Origin: Actinostola sp. cb2023
Lineage: Eukaryota > Cnidaria > Anthozoa > Actiniaria > Actinostolidae
Assembly (NCBI GenBank): GCA_033675265.1
Contig: JAUJYZ010001222.1
Span: 124,001 to 188,000 of the forward strand
Length of the DNA: 64,000 bases
Direction: 5' to 3'
The position numbers and the translations under genes are program-made. The notes beneath the pieces were generated by a model. That model was not told the DNA's origin and searched no databases. It was given only the letters and a program-made list of their open reading frames with translations. Shown here in pieces: positions 11,676 to 28,049 of the stretch (its first letter is position 1; each line of letters starts with the position of its first letter).

Positions 11676-12160
11676 TGGTTACTCCCTATATGGATTCGTG
11701 CCGCACGTCGGCTTTTTTAGCCCTGCCATCACTGAAACATGGGTAGCAAATTCAGCAATGTCACTTTGAAAAGGTGATAAGTTCATATTCAGGGCTTAAA
11801 ACCCGACTTTCTGCATCGAAACAGGGTATGAAAATCGAAACTTTTCGTACACCTCCACCCTAAATGAAGGTGAATCCCTCCTCCTCCTCCCCCCCCCCTG
11901 TTTCCCCCCCCCCCCTGTCCCCCCCCCCCTGTTTTCCCCACGCTCCCGAAATTAGCGAAAGCTCCTCCTCTTTCCTGATTGAATCCTTAATTTTCTCTGT
12001 ATGTATTTAGTTTTACCGGTAATAGTCTGGCGAAGCTAAGAAAAAAACCCGAAGGGAGAATTCTATACTGAAGCGTGCCGGCGCGAGGCCTGATGATAAC
12101 TGAATGATAGATTAGTTGTCACTATAGCGGCGCGCGACACCATAATAAGAACTTCTGTAA
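10690..12160. other. intergenic stretch with a 33-bp G run and C-rich tracts
   Basis: An uninterrupted G run of more than 25 bases lies in 11641-11675, followed by GGTTACTCCCTATATGG, a motif similar to the block at 2957. CCTCC/CCCCCCC tracts lie at 11878-11935. No convincing gene is seen. Confidence 0.5.
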
Positions 12161-12161
12161 T

Positions 12162-12250
12162 GTGAAAACGGGTCGGACGCAAGGATATATATAAGCGCAA
12201 GCACAATAAATTAATGCTTGTGCTTGTGCCTGCGTCGGGCCCGTTTTCAC
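12162..12250. repeat. hairpin-forming repeat, arms GTGAAAACGGGTCGGACGC
   Basis: GTGAAAACGGGTCGGACGC (from 12162) is mirrored by GCGTCGGGCCCGTTTTCAC (to 12250). Between them lies an A/T-rich loop with GCGCAAGCACAATAAATTAA and TGCTTGTGC. Related words occur at 3920-4120. Confidence 0.6.
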
Positions 12251-12299
12251 GGCGAAATGACGTTTCTTGTTTTTCACGCTTGTCTCGCTAATGAAAACC

Positions 12300-13440
12300 A
12301 GGTTGCAGCCATCACGGACGAAAATAGTACTTAGACTTCAGTCACCGTTGGACGTTTATATTGTATTTTGCTTGCTTGTTGAATAAAGACATGGCGGTTC
12401 TAAAAAAAGACAATGACGGTGCTATATATAGAACTGCTACCATAGCGAATGCCTGCAACGTCTACCTGGCGAAATGCTAGCAAAACCCTCGCGAAAATGA
12501 TGGGATAAAACCTGAAACAGTCGCAACTGAATCTTAAATTGTGGTACTTTGCAATGTGAGTGGAATCCATGCTCACGACAAAACAGCCAGTCATTTGTAT
12601 ATTGTAGATTGACACTGCATTCTTTCCAATCCACCCACGTTCCATTTGTGTCCATGATACCTGTTTGGTACCTCCTTGAGAAGGATGCAATCCATCCCGT
12701 CTCATCTTCATAATTATCTACGAAGTTGCTAGGTTCATACAACAATAATAAGGAATTTTATGCACAATTTCGCGAACATGTTTCCAGCCATAAAGTTTGG
12801 CAAAAAACGATGACATACTTTCAGTTAGAAGGTTGAACAGGCCGATCAAATATACACGCCGACAAAAACGTTGCTGAAACTATAATTTGAATGAGACGTC
12901 CCTAATGCACGAGATGGTAACATTGTCCTCGGGCAGTCGAGAACAAGCCACCACAGTACACGCATTGAAATGTCTTTTATCAACCTCGAACATTCCCGAT
13001 ATCAAGTCAACGCCATGCTCTTGAAACTCTTTCGAAGAACTCAACAAACCAGTTCTCCTACAAAGAGGTTCAATTGGCGATGACAAGTGAGCTTGTAAAT
13101 CCAGTCGGCGAAAAAAAGGACGGTTTTGATTATATCCTCCGATACAGTCTCTACATTTTCCCGTATGCTGTTGACTTTGCACTCGAGAATGTATTATATA
13201 ATGTTTACACGAACTCAATTAATACCGATTTACAAACAAAACAGCTAAGTGAGTGTTTGCACTAGAAGAGATTACCTTTGCTAGAACAGCTAAGTAGTGT
13301 ACAAATAAGGTGCTATGTAGAATATCTGTCATTTGAAAGGTTCTTGACAAGGACTGTGGTGGGGCTGTTAGCTTTGAGTTGACCTTTTGATAAACCCCGC
13401 GCCATTTTGACTCTGTGACGTGCGAGCGCTGTTATTGATA
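12300..13440. other. stretch upstream of the first bHLH gene; overlapping minus-strand frames of unknown status
   Basis: Two overlapping minus-strand frames (12437-12745 and 12400-12711) and one at 12880-13218 are open for about 100 codons. None shows a recognised domain or clean splice borders. The 600 bp directly before the bHLH start probably contains its promoter, but no specific element can be assigned. Confidence 0.35.
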
Positions 13441-13518
13441 AGTACATCGATGAGCGATGTTCGAGAGTCAGAGACTCTATATCTCTGGACACGACTTGTG
13501 AGGGTGCGAGCTGGAGCA

Positions 13519-14238
13519 ATGGACGTCGCATCGTCTGAGATTCTCAACGATCGAAAGAAAAACAAAAAGAAGTCCAAACGAAGAGGGCCTCGCTTGACTG
13601 GAGTTAGTAAACAAAGAAGGCTTGCAAATGCACGCGAACGGACCAGGGTACACACTCTGAACGCCAACATCGACCGTCTGAAAGACATAATCCCCTTGTT
13701 TCCAGACGAGAAACCGTCAAAGACAGAAACCATCAGAATCGCGGCACTTTACATTTCTCATATGATAGAGCTGTTGGATACAACAGAAAAAAATACACTG
13801 GATTTTGACTGCGAGTTTGACGACCTCACCTTCCCTACATTCAATTTTGACCCCTTTACTGATCCCGGAGGTAACTCAGCATAGATCTACTTGTTTAACA
13901 CATTTAAAGATTATTCAAATTGGACGATTTGATAATCGTTATATTGGAGCTTGGTAGCAGCATTAATCTAGCATCGTTCTTGTGTATGGATAGCTTCGAG
14001 GGAATGCCAGATTTGGTTCGAATGGTGCCGCATACTCATTATGGGACAATCAGCACATTTTTTTTTTAAATGCTTGCTGTAAGAAAATGAAAATGAAAGA
14101 GAATAGTTCTCAGATAGGAAGGAAGGGAGGGAGGAAACCAGGAAACAGATAATCCAATCCATTGTATAATTCTCCGTTTTCTATTCAACAGAACTGCTCG
14201 ACTTTTTCTGGGGTGACCCTGTACAGAATGAACTGTGA
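13519..14238 (+). CDS. Group A bHLH transcription factor, atonal/neurogenin-related (paralog 1)
   Basis: Two exons: 13519-13870 and 14192-14238. The GT-AG intron is 321 bp, phase 1, with acceptor TTCTATTCAACAG. The protein has 132 residues. A Lys/Arg-rich N-terminus (KKNKKKSKRRGP) precedes a bHLH domain at about residues 33-86. The basic region is QRRLANARERTRVHTLN, with the E-box-contacting ERxR. Helix 1 is NANIDRLKDIIP, the loop is LFPDEKP and helix 2 starts SKTETIRIAALYI. An acidic, Phe-rich linker follows, and the last exon gives ELLDFFWGDPVQNEL. The factor should dimerise and bind E-boxes in the nucleus. The start at 13519 is chosen because it aligns with the paralog at 20264; an in-frame ATG at 13450 would add 23 residues. 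Without splicing the frame ends at once (GNSA-stop). I cannot name the subfamily. Confidence 0.88.
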
Positions 14239-14291
14239 CGACTACACAAATGCAAAGTTATTACAAATGCAGTAAACTACAACGGGTATTT

Positions 14292-14297
14292 AATAAA
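14292..14297 (+). terminator. AATAAA poly(A) signal of bHLH paralog 1
   Basis: AATAAA lies 54 nt after the TGA stop of the spliced reading frame, in the right orientation and at a sensible distance for a short 3' UTR. Confidence 0.6.
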
Positions 14298-14299
14298 GA

Positions 14300-17200
14300 A
14301 TTGAAAAAGCAAAACAAAGACACCGCGGGCGGCCGTCTCTTACGAACAGACCGACACGACAGGAGCAAATTGACCAAGCTCGACTCAACTCAGGGACGTC
14401 TTTGAGTGTTTCTTGGTACACAGTTAGTGATAGATGGTAGTATATTTTCAAAGTACGACTTGCAAGGGTAATTATAAACTGTCTATTTCCATTAGACTAA
14501 TTCAATTTGCTAGGTTAAGAATGATTGTAGTTCATAGACATGGAATTCTGGGTCGAAAAAAGGAGGAGAATTGACTGAGATGGAAAAAATGATTTTTTTA
14601 ACATGAGTTTAACTGAATGTGTCCAAAATTCAGCAATTCTCATTACTGAAGCAACTTTATTTTGTGCAACAGCATGGAGACAACTCATTCTCCAAACCTG
14701 CTGTTCACAACTTCGTATTTTCCTGGCCTTAACGTCAATAGTCCGTGTTATGACAGTTGGCCCATTACAGCAGATGATGCTGCAGCACACCAAAACAAAG
14801 TTTTCCTGGAAAACCCAAATGTTTGCAGAACAGTTTCTAGGCTTCTCCTTCTTTTCTCTGTGGAACGGGTCGCGCGTTTTTAAATAAAACAAAAAGTTCA
14901 ATTTTGTTTAACCTTCACCTTTCCAAATGGTTTGCACGCGTCCAACTGAGCACACTAACCAAAACCATACTTACAAATGCGTGAGAGATCAGTTTGACGG
15001 CATAAAAAAGACATTGCCAACTGAAGAATTTCTCATACATATTTGATTTTATTGACCAGTTTTGAAAACGAAAATGAACTTTAACGATTACATTTATTCA
15101 AACTTATTTTAAATGCTTTGAATTTGAAGATTTTGAATTGAATAAGGAATGACTTTGTAAAAAAAATCGTACGCAGCAGCTGTTTGAACGAAACTATAGC
15201 CAAACATCACGACATTCACTCAGGAATATTTCATGTTTTCATAAAACGTGAAAAATTAACTTAAGCTAAGTCGATAAGAATTTATTTTTAACACAAAAAC
15301 TCAATATTTAAATTCATTAGCGGGTCCTCGCAGCCATAATAATTCCTATTGTGATTTTGCTTATCTGGAAAAAAAGCCTTCGTTTTAGTATCATGCAAAT
15401 GACCTTTTTCGCTTGCTTCGAAGATTTCTCATTTCAGACCTGTTGAGAAAACATTCTTTGTTCAAAGCATTTCCATACTCAATGTATTTGTTCTTGCGTT
15501 ATAACAAGAAAGAAAAGACGATATAATATGCTCTAGGGTCACATGGTCTGAAATGAGACAATGTTGAGTAAAGCGGAAAGGGTCTATCGATTGTTAGTTT
15601 TGCGGGCAGGGTAAACTACAGGAATTCACTGTAGTTTGGTTAGTCAAAGGTTCATTTATTTCCATATATAAATTGCAAATAATTATTGTAATAGTGATGT
15701 ATATGTTTATATGAGACAACAATTAAATTCAACCAAACCAGCGAACTGAATTCCATGAGTGCTTGATCATTTTACGACTTGAATTGAGTTGATGGGAAAT
15801 ACTATCAGAGCTATCCTAGCAGAATCAAGAGTCGTTTTTGGAAGTCATTTTCTTAATATATGTTACAATTACATTTGAAATATCCCCCCTCCCTCCAATA
15901 AAACCATTTTATCCTTTTAAAGTTCAGATTTTACAGGGTGATTCTACATAGGTGTCTGAATTGATACGATTCAATAACACTTTTCAGCATCTACATTGAG
16001 AAAGAAAAGGAGGTTGGCTGGGGGAGGTCAGCAATGTTTTCTTGATATGCGGATCGATTCATATTGATATAATACTCGACGGGAAACTTTCATACCCATG
16101 ACTTTTCGCAGACGTTCTCACTAAATCTTTGTCAATTTGGTGCTACGCTTTGTACCGTTTTAAATAAGTGAACAAAAGAGTTGAGATTCTATTTGATTAG
16201 GCAGGTATAACCTACCCGGGGTTCCAGAGGAATTGATTTTCGAGAGGAAAAGGGTGAGCGGCTTGGGAATCTAGGATATAGGTATAGCCCAAAATGATCT
16301 GAAAACTTATATACGGAGTTGAATTTTCATTTTACACCTTATATTTATTGGTACACTGTTGGTAATAGAGCATGTTAATTAGTACTGATCTTTTTTTGGA
16401 AACCGTTCTAGTGTCATGTAGCTATGCCAAACATCTATAGGACTGAAGTAAAATATGACAAAGCTTTGGTAATAACATTAAAAGACGCCCACATGGTTCC
16501 AGCTCCTTCATTACTTTGCCAATCATAACTGAAGTTGAACCAGTCCCTAAGGCTAGCTAAGGCTTAATATCATAAAGATCATTACAAGAGATGTGATTGA
16601 CTGTATAGCCCTTTCATTTAAAAAAATACAATAGATTTGTGCTGTAAAATCCGACCTTAGACTTTCCTGTGTATGAGATGGTTCAAAGAAAGAGAAAAGG
16701 TTTGGCAATCGTTTTATGCAAAACATCGGTTTTTCCCCCAAACTAACTTGCACTCCAGTTAATTTCCTACCAAAGAACATCTTCAAGCCATCTGTAATAA
16801 CATTGGAATCAATCAGTCACCATTTCGTTAACATTTTTACCATTTTGTATCTGACTAGAATTCGGTATTGCGTCAATTACGTTGCCGCCAAAAGACGCAC
16901 AAATGGAAACAGAAATTTGTATCATGGAGAGATGTGTATGTGGACTGGTCTCAAGCAGGCAGCGAATTTGCATAACAGCGCTAGGAATAGCATCCACGGG
17001 GATGTAAAAACTCTAGGAATGTGACATATTGAACAACTTTCATTCTTGATCGGCGCGCGAAAAGCAGCTCAGAGATAGTATTATCTTGGAAATATTGTAT
17101 AATTGATTGCAGAATTGAGCTCTTGATTGCATCAACAGTGCCAAGTATTCCAACTGATAAACACTCTAATAGCAAAACGAGTTAAACATGCCCATGGGCG

Positions 17201-17815
17201 CGTTCCAGAGACGAGACGTCCAAAATGTCCAACGTGTAAGCTCAGATCAAAGAGAGCCCGGTATCGTTGCTCGAGCTGCCTGTTTAGTAGTTAAGCCCTG
17301 ATATATCGATAGCACTTCCGCTAAACAATATGCAGCAATTTGCACGAGTCTTAGAGGAAACACTTGAGGAATAAACACTGGGAACACTTCTCGTTATATG
17401 CTGAGGGCGGTCTGTTGGGGTCTCTAGGAATGATCATGAGGTCTTCTTTCAATTTGCGAAGTTTTTTGAATTAGTATTCGCGGTTGACAGGGCCGACCAG
17501 TGTCAATCATTTTCATGGCAATTTCAATATTATCTCTGCTGTATGTACATTTAAGGTATATGGCCGCGTAGAAGCCCCACGGCAGATACGAAGTCATGAA
17601 GAGATACAAAGCTACTTTTGGAGGACTTGCTGCAACTACTCAATCCTGACGCCAGCCGCTGCCCGACTCCTTGGAATATATAACTGGAATTTGCATCAGA
17701 ATTAAGATATCTGGATCCATAAACTCAAACTATACGTTTGCCAATTCCTCTGACATAGAACATATGAAATACATGAGGAAATTAAGTTCTTCCAAATTAC
17801 ATACACAGGGCCGGA
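14300..17815. other. 3.5 kb between the bHLH paralogs, no gene recognised
   Basis: AT-rich DNA with scattered frames of up to about 130 codons on both strands, none with a recognised domain or clean exon borders. A weak inverted pair occurs (TCTCATTTCAGACC near 15430, GGTCTGAAATGAGA near 15548). The interval may hold cis-regulatory DNA for the bHLH pair, but nothing in the sequence proves it. Confidence 0.4.
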
Positions 17816-17818
17816 AAA

Positions 17819-17882
17819 TAAAAAAATAAATAATAATAATAATAATAATAATAACAATAACAATAACAATAACAACAACAAT

Positions 17883-17933
<51 letters not shown>

Positions 17934-17962
17934 AATAATAAGAAGAAGAAGAAGAAGAAGAA
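17819..17962. repeat. (AAT/AAC/AAG)n microsatellite
   Basis: Trinucleotide runs change in order from ATA/AAT to AAC and then to AGA over about 140 bp, directly abutting the repeat at 17963. On the minus strand this looks like the simple-sequence tail of that element. Confidence 0.9.
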
Positions 17963-18100
17963 GTCGGTTCTTATATAGCGCATTTCACATTGTCTCAATG
18001 CGCTTTACAACCGATGGAGGACTTTTTTTCGGGCTGCATATATATGGATAGGCGCCCATGGCAGCCGAGCAGCTTACAATCATGAGGAGTTAGTATTGGT
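17963..18100 (-). mobile_element. short retroelement-like repeat with GCGCTATATAAG end
   Basis: The plus strand reads TCGGTTCTTATATAGCGCAT, then TCAATGCGCTTTACAACC and further GC-balanced sequence. The TTATATAGCGC...GCGCTTTAC arrangement next to a simple-repeat tail is typical of short interspersed elements in marine invertebrates. Orientation is inferred from the adjoining tail. The far border is not defined. Confidence 0.45.
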
Positions 18101-18104
18101 TAAT

Positions 18105-20260
18105 GTCGCAATTCTTACACAGGAACAAAGTCATTCAGCCGCGGTGGAAGAGCGGCGGAAGGATTTTGTACTTGTAAATAATGTTACTATTGTAACCATC
18201 GCAGTTTTTCTCAGACGATTCTAATGTAAAAACGGATATCGTCTAAGTGTGCCGTTTATTGATACTGTACGCATACCTATTAAATTACACCGACCCCCAA
18301 CTATAAACTATGTATTTAGCGGTCACGCGTCAAGAACATCTTAAAACCCTTAAATTCAACATAACCACACTCGTTAATCGTCCGCTTCTGGTACACGTAT
18401 GTACAAGATGGATGGTCGAGCAACATCGGAACATGTTGAACAGAAACGAACACCCCGATAACTCCCCATACCCCGGTCGGTCGCCATGGTGATGGCACTT
18501 AATTCCATAGCACGGTACTTCATCTGTAATAGACGTACCACCCTATACTAGGCATAAAGCAATGCATTCTATGTTTCATAGTGAATAGATCAGCCCAAAT
18601 GGTTGTACTGCAATTGTCATTTGTACAAGAAAGTCGCTGCCTATATAATTTGTTGAGACGATAACTCAAGAAGATAAGAAAAGAGTTTTAATTAAGCTAT
18701 AGAAGTGCGGTTAAAGGTGAAGTGCTATCTTGATGGCATGCTTACGTTAAACGAGAAAAAACGTTTGTTGATGGTTTTCATCGCAAAAACAATGAGGCTT
18801 TGGGAGAAAACGCCTGTGCTGAAAAACGCCGGTCTTGAAAACAAAAACGTGATAGCTCACCCCACAATTTGGGTCTTCTAGATCTGTTGATTGTGTGGTC
18901 TGGACAGACTTGGAGTTCTGAGGACAAGTTCTCCTCACGAAAAAAAAAACTGTGGGACACTTTAGAGATGTATTATTATCATCACTTCTTTCGCCAAATG
19001 CTGGCTCAAGTTTGGATTCGAAATAGGAGCAATCACAGTTGTAGTTACTCGATCTGTTCTACTGGGCCAGCAGCCACACCCTAACCTGAACCAAGTAAGC
19101 GTAAGCGTGGCCTGTAATGTGCACCGCAGTTCAGAACGATGCGTATCATCTCAAATGCTTCACTTGACATTTTGAAAAGGATTCTTGCTCTCTACTCACG
19201 CATGCATCCCCACATTCTTAGTACCGTAAGCGACTTGTCAGACTATGTAGCCATATTTGGTAGAGCTCGAGCAGTTGTTGTGAAAACGGCTTTGACTTTT
19301 CATTATGAATGACTATAAAAATCAGCGATCGATCGAAAACAATTAAAGTAATTGCAATTCAGTCTGGCACCGAGTTCTTTAATTTTCAAGCTTCAAAGTA
19401 CTTTTCTAACCTGTCATCAACAGCATTTAAATGCTAAGTGTACAAATTACGTAGTTAATGAGAGCCTGCTTTGCGTTGCGCTGCAGCAAAATGTGTACAA
19501 TGCTATTAACAGTAAAAGTCGATCCATGCAAAGGAGGACAGAGCATTTCGAAATAGTTGTTTGGAAGCCTTAAGACGATGTGATGTATTGTGGCAGGTTG
19601 TGGTGGACTACGAGACAGAGTGCAGGCCCTTTGTGCATTTCTACGATTACAATCAACAACCTCAGAACACGCAAACAAGAACACGGCGAATTTCGTAGAA
19701 TAGCCTGAGCAAAGCTTGGCATTTCACAAAGAAGACTATCGAAGAGCAGAAGATGCAAAAAAAAAACATCCCATTTCGAAGTAGAGTGATGGATGTATTT
19801 CCTGTCGCCTCTACTAATAAACTCCACGCTTTGTAAACACACTGAAGAGGTTAAGATGTCATCAATTACAACTTAAACAAACTTTATTAAACAAAAAAGG
19901 ATGAATGTGTCATCTTGAAATTGTTCAAGAGAGAGCACTTCTGGTCCATTACCATGGTGCTACGAATCTCTGCAGAGCAGAACGTGATAAGCTTCAACGC
20001 ATATCTTAATTTGTCTTCAGAACATAAAACAGGAGAGCGTTTTTCAACTGCTGAAGCCTTTAAGATATCTGATTAAGGCTGGCTTTGATTTTATATCTAT
20101 TGACGCTTGAGAGAGACGGAAATCAGATCCACCTATTGTCATCACTGCTCGTGGTAGATCAAGTGTGGCGAGCTTATGTGGGTGTTTAACCTATCGTGAC
20201 CGCCAGAGTTCGCTCATCCAGTAATCGGAACGAAGCAAGGAGACTCCAGAGTTGGAAACC
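18105..20260. other. intergenic stretch upstream of bHLH paralog 2, no gene recognised
   Basis: Short frames only, mostly starting at non-ATG codons. No tandem array or long inverted repeat was found. The promoter of the second bHLH gene must lie near its right end, but no motif is assignable. Confidence 0.4.
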
Positions 20261-20263
20261 CAG

Positions 20264-20825
20264 ATGGAAGCATTTCATGGAAAAACACTTCCACACATGA
20301 AAACAAAGAAGAAAATGAAGCGAAGAGGACCGCGGCTGACTGGAGTCAGCAGGCAGAGACGGCTGGCCAACACTCGAGAGCGAAATAGGGTGCAAATTCT
20401 CAATGCTAACATTGACAGACTGCGGGACATTATTCCTTTGTTCCCGGACGAAAAGAAGCCATCCAAAACCGACACTGTCCGCCTTGCAGCAGAGTACATT
20501 GGCCATCTAACCGATATCTTGCAGACGACGGAAACTCCACCATCGTCTTCGAGTGAATCAACCACTGACGACCTGGATTTCGAGGAGTTTACCTCGGACT
20601 TCACCTCGGACTTCCATTTGTCAGACCTGTATTTTGATACTGATCCTTTGCCCGACATTTATGGTAAGTCTTGGCCGGGGAAGACACTGCAAAATCATTT
20701 ACAAAATGCTAGCACACTGCAACAGGTTGTGAAACTTTCTAGTGGTATTCAATTTCTTCTTTTCCTTCCTTTTGGCAGGGTTCAACGTCGAAGACCTGTT
20801 TTGGGATGATCAAGCAAGCTTTTAA
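20264..20825 (+). CDS. Group A bHLH transcription factor, atonal/neurogenin-related (paralog 2)
   Basis: Two exons: 20264-20663 and 20779-20825. The intron is 115 bp, phase 1, with donor ATG/GTAAGT and acceptor CCTTTTGGCAG. The protein has 148 residues. The block KRRGPRLTGVS is shared with paralog 1. The basic region is RQRRLANTRERNRVQILN, helix 1 NANIDRLRDIIP, loop LFPDEKKP (one Lys longer than paralog 1), and helix 2 starts SKTDTVRLAAEYIGHLTDIL. An acidic Ser/Asp/Phe-rich segment follows, and the 47-nt last exon gives GFNVEDLFWDDQASF, matching the tail of paralog 1 in length, splice phase and its F-W-acidic core. The ATG at 20264 is used. It lies in the same direction as paralog 1, 6 kb downstream, so tandem duplication is the simplest origin. 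Intron read-through would add about 50 unrelated residues. Confidence 0.9.
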
Positions 20826-20829
20826 AAAC

Positions 20830-23400
20830 GGAATGCACGCTGACAGAAAACAAGGCTTGTATCTATAGAAACTCAACGCCATATACTAACAGATCTTTTA
20901 ATGAGAAACGTATTTACATTATTTAGAATGGAGGTTAACCATCCTCTCAGTGTTAAAATTCATCCAGATTTACCAATTAAGAAAACTCGCCGACGAGTTG
21001 AAACTTTAGTGCATTATACTGAGGAACTTAAAAAATGCAACGCAACGCAGTGAAAATGGGTATTTTAATAACGACATAGATTAGATTCTTAAGGTAAACG
21101 TAACTTATCAGTTAGCAAACCGCAAATGCTATATATATATAAAACAGACCATTTTAAAGATTACGATTCAAATTACTATATAACGTTGTATTCTGTGAAT
21201 ACATGAGTACCATTTCGATGGAACTGTGTCTAGTAATAAGGTGTACGACCGTTTAAAGGTAAAATACCTTTAAAAAGGAAGAAAAGATTGTTGCTTTTTG
21301 ATTATAAGCTCGTTAAATGGCTGAATACATATACATTGACAGAGACGTTATTTGCACAAACGATGAAGCTAAGAGATGAATTATTTGAAGGAATGTAAGG
21401 AGCTGCATGCATGATGTTCGGCAAACACTTGTGAAAATATTTTAAAAAAAGGCATCGATAATTAAATTATTATAACTCGTAGTGAAAGAAAACAATATTT
21501 TTTGAGCATTTTTGACGAAAACTTGACAAGAATGAAGAACATAACTGTTAATATTGAAATGAATGGATCGATGAAGTCCATCGCGAAAGAGGAGGCATTT
21601 CTATATATAATATTGGCATAGCTTATGTATGTTGATAGCTACCAATGCCAACTGAAGAAATATTTCAGAACATACTGCAATTTTGGCAGCACTACACATC
21701 TATATGAGCCACAGCATAGCAAATACTAAATACATAGGATTCTACAATACACTAATTTTCAAAATTTTACTGGCATAAGTTGCATTAGCTGCCTGAAAAA
21801 TATGAACGCATATAATGTAATTTAGCTTAGATATAGCTCTTCACTGATAGTAGTGTACATAGAATTTGTAAAGAAACCATTTCACAGTCAAATTGAGAAA
21901 TAAATCCTACAAAACTCTCGAAGAGAGTTGGTAAATTTGCACGTGTTTTATGAGTTAACAGGACATACTCGCCGAAGAGGACAATCAACTGAGTCACCCA
22001 TATTTAGTAGGTTACGCGTGCCTGATTGGCTGACTGATAAGGCCAAGCCCAATGATGATAGCGTCCATTGATTGGTTCCTTTGATAAGGCCAAACTTATA
22101 TAATAAACTGGCAGGATGTAATCCATTGTCTTAACACGCTCCTTTCGGCTTCATCGGAGGTCATCATTGATTGATTGCCATTTTCTTTAGAAAAAATCCC
22201 ATCGATTCTAATTAAATATATAAAAAAAGCAACACTTACGCTTGATAACAGTCTTGACATGGCTGTTTGAAAAAAGCGATATCAGTTAAGGGCCCTTTAA
22301 ATTCACTCGAGATGTTTCAGATATGTGCATGCCTCGTGGCTACTGAAGCACGTGGCGCAATATGCTGAATGCAAACGAAAGATCTGTGAAAGTTTTATGA
22401 CAGACGAGGAAGGAAAAGCCCGACTTTGTCATCAAAACTAGCACGCCATTACGGTTTAAAAGGGTGGGAAGCGTGTCTAATCATGAAATCACGTAAACTT
22501 TTCGTGACTTTGCGGCGAAATGTTTGCAAAATACACTGACTTCATGCAATGCTCTGCTACATAAACAAGTAAGAGAACACCGGCGTGACCCCTAAACTCG
22601 TCGGCATCAAGAATCTGTCTGCATGATTCAGTGAGAAGTAGATTCATCGTGAAGGAGCAACAGACTACACAAAAAGGACAAAGAAAGAATGTGCAAGTAT
22701 TCGAAAAGCAGAAAGGCTGGACAGGTAAGAAGCCAACCAGAGGAAACGGTACAAAAGGAGTTAGGAAAAAGAAAAAGAACAGTACATGTATGTATAGGAT
22801 AAGGCGCTGTCAGCTAATCTCACGTAATGGGCACATCTATAGGGATTCTATAAATACATGAATATATGGTGGTTGTTGTTGGTACTACTAGTGGTAATCA
22901 TAGTTAGTGTTGCTGTATATGTATGTTGTCATTGCTAATGAGGGATATAATAAGCATGATGAAAGCATTAAAAAGTCAGGATACTATAGAAAGAAAGATG
23001 GCAATTAAGGTAGGCATACTAATTGTCATAATTATAATAATTACATACAGAAAATTATTTATTAATTCTCTGCAATATAGAACTTTAGCATGGAGCTAAG
23101 TGTAGTATACCCACGTTAAATAAAGTATTATGATTATTATTATTATTATTAAACACTCACATGTCCCCCCCCCCCCCCCCCCCAAAAAAAAAAAACTATT
23201 TAATGCTATTTAATAATATTGATCTCTGCCAATTGTTTTTTTTAAACCTGTTACATGTATATGTGTTTCTCCTCTTATCTCTGAAAAGCCCTGATTGGGA
23301 CAATTAAAGGAAATATAAATGTTTACTTAAAAAAAAAAAATCCATATAGTTTACAATTATATAAATGTGAATGCGTGAAGATAGGTGAGAGACAGTTCTG
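20830..23400. other. AT-rich stretch after bHLH paralog 2, no gene recognised
   Basis: The first kilobase is probably the 3' UTR and flank of paralog 2; an AATAAA at 21899-21904 is the first clear poly(A) signal. Beyond it are scattered non-coding frames, an ATT run near 23133-23150, a C run then A run at 23167-23196 and an A run at 23330-23340. Confidence 0.4.
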
Positions 23401-23413
23401 TTATTTTAATATA

Positions 23414-23669
23414 CAGTCATTCTCAAAAGGTTGTCCAGATGAAAAGACTACAATACTACAATAAAGTCACGTGATTCATTATGTTTTCAATTTCCTTTCT
23501 TGGAACTGCGAGTTTATACCAGCGCCATTACATTCAGTTCTCACAATGCCGTGTACTTTTGCATCTCAAATTGAAATTCCATGTGAGGAAATTGAAAACA
23601 TAATGAATCACGTGACTTTATTGCAGTATTGTAGTCTTTTCATCTGGACAACCTTTTTGAGAATGACTG
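23414..23669. mobile_element. 256-bp TA-flanked MITE (Tc1/mariner-type ends), copy 1
   Basis: Termini CAGTCATTCTCAAAAGGTTG and the reverse complement at the right end are each flanked by TA. The inverted arms are about 75 bp and include CACGTGATTCATTATG. A second copy in reverse orientation lies at 51748-52001. The palindrome supplies AATAAA on both strands, and the minus-strand one (near 23617-23622) lies about 235 nt beyond the CISD3 stop codon. Confidence 0.85.
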
Positions 23670-23855
23670 TATGTATGTTGCACTTGAAAATACTCAGTCA
23701 TTCAGCAGTCAGATAGTTTGTACATGCACCATTCAACAAGTACATGTACATGCATGTACATATCTAGCTAAGATTTTAATTGCAATAATTATTGCACAAA
23801 CTGGTCATGTACATGCATGTAATAATGCATTTTATGAAAAGTCATCACACTGGCA

Positions 23856-27630
<3,775 letters not shown>

Positions 27631-28049
27631 GTTACATGTATGTCATAGCCGCCATGTTGGATGACAATAACAAAGCATTCTTCATTAGCTTCTCTTGTCA
27701 GATCATCCAACATGGCGGCTGTTAAAATACTAAACCCATCCAGAAGAACAGTCCTTCATAAACTCACTCATACCTTACAAACAGGATTAACTAAGCTATG
27801 TTGCCTTAGCGCTTTTCCAACAATGGCTGCCATCAGGATTTTATACTGAGTACGGTTACTTGCTACTACAACAAACTATAAAGAGCTACTCAGCCGTATA
27901 CGCCAGGCGTTCCACACGTGGACATTTTCGTCCGAGTGGAGACTGAACACAATAGATCAAATTTCAAAATGGCCGACGGAAAGGAATCAAAACTTTGAGT
28001 TTGATCAAACTTTACGAAGTACAACCATTTTTACAGCGAGATCTTAGCT
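27631..28049. promoter_or_regulatory. divergent CISD3/COMMD3 promoter interval
   Basis: Only about 0.4 kb separates the two head-to-head reading frames, so their promoters must overlap or adjoin. The interval contains a 74-bp palindrome (27647-27720) with CCGCCATGTTGGAT arms and CAAAATGGCCG at 27965-27975; both resemble YY1-type AAnATGGC elements common at housekeeping promoters. A nine-codon upstream frame (ATG at 27969, TGA at 27996-27998) precedes the COMMD3 ATG by 52 nt. No TATA box is obvious. Start sites are not known. Confidence 0.6.

Noticed and set aside
12400..13218. Overlapping minus-strand frames of about 100 codons as genes
   Set aside because: Two frames overlap in different phases, none has a known domain, and splice borders are not convincing.
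17702..17998. 98-codon poly-Leu minus-strand frame
   Set aside because: Translation of the AAC/AAT/AAG microsatellite.
20252..20809. 185-codon version of bHLH paralog 2 starting at TTG and reading through the intron
   Set aside because: The ATG at 20264 and the GT-AG intron with a last exon matching paralog 1 explain the locus better.
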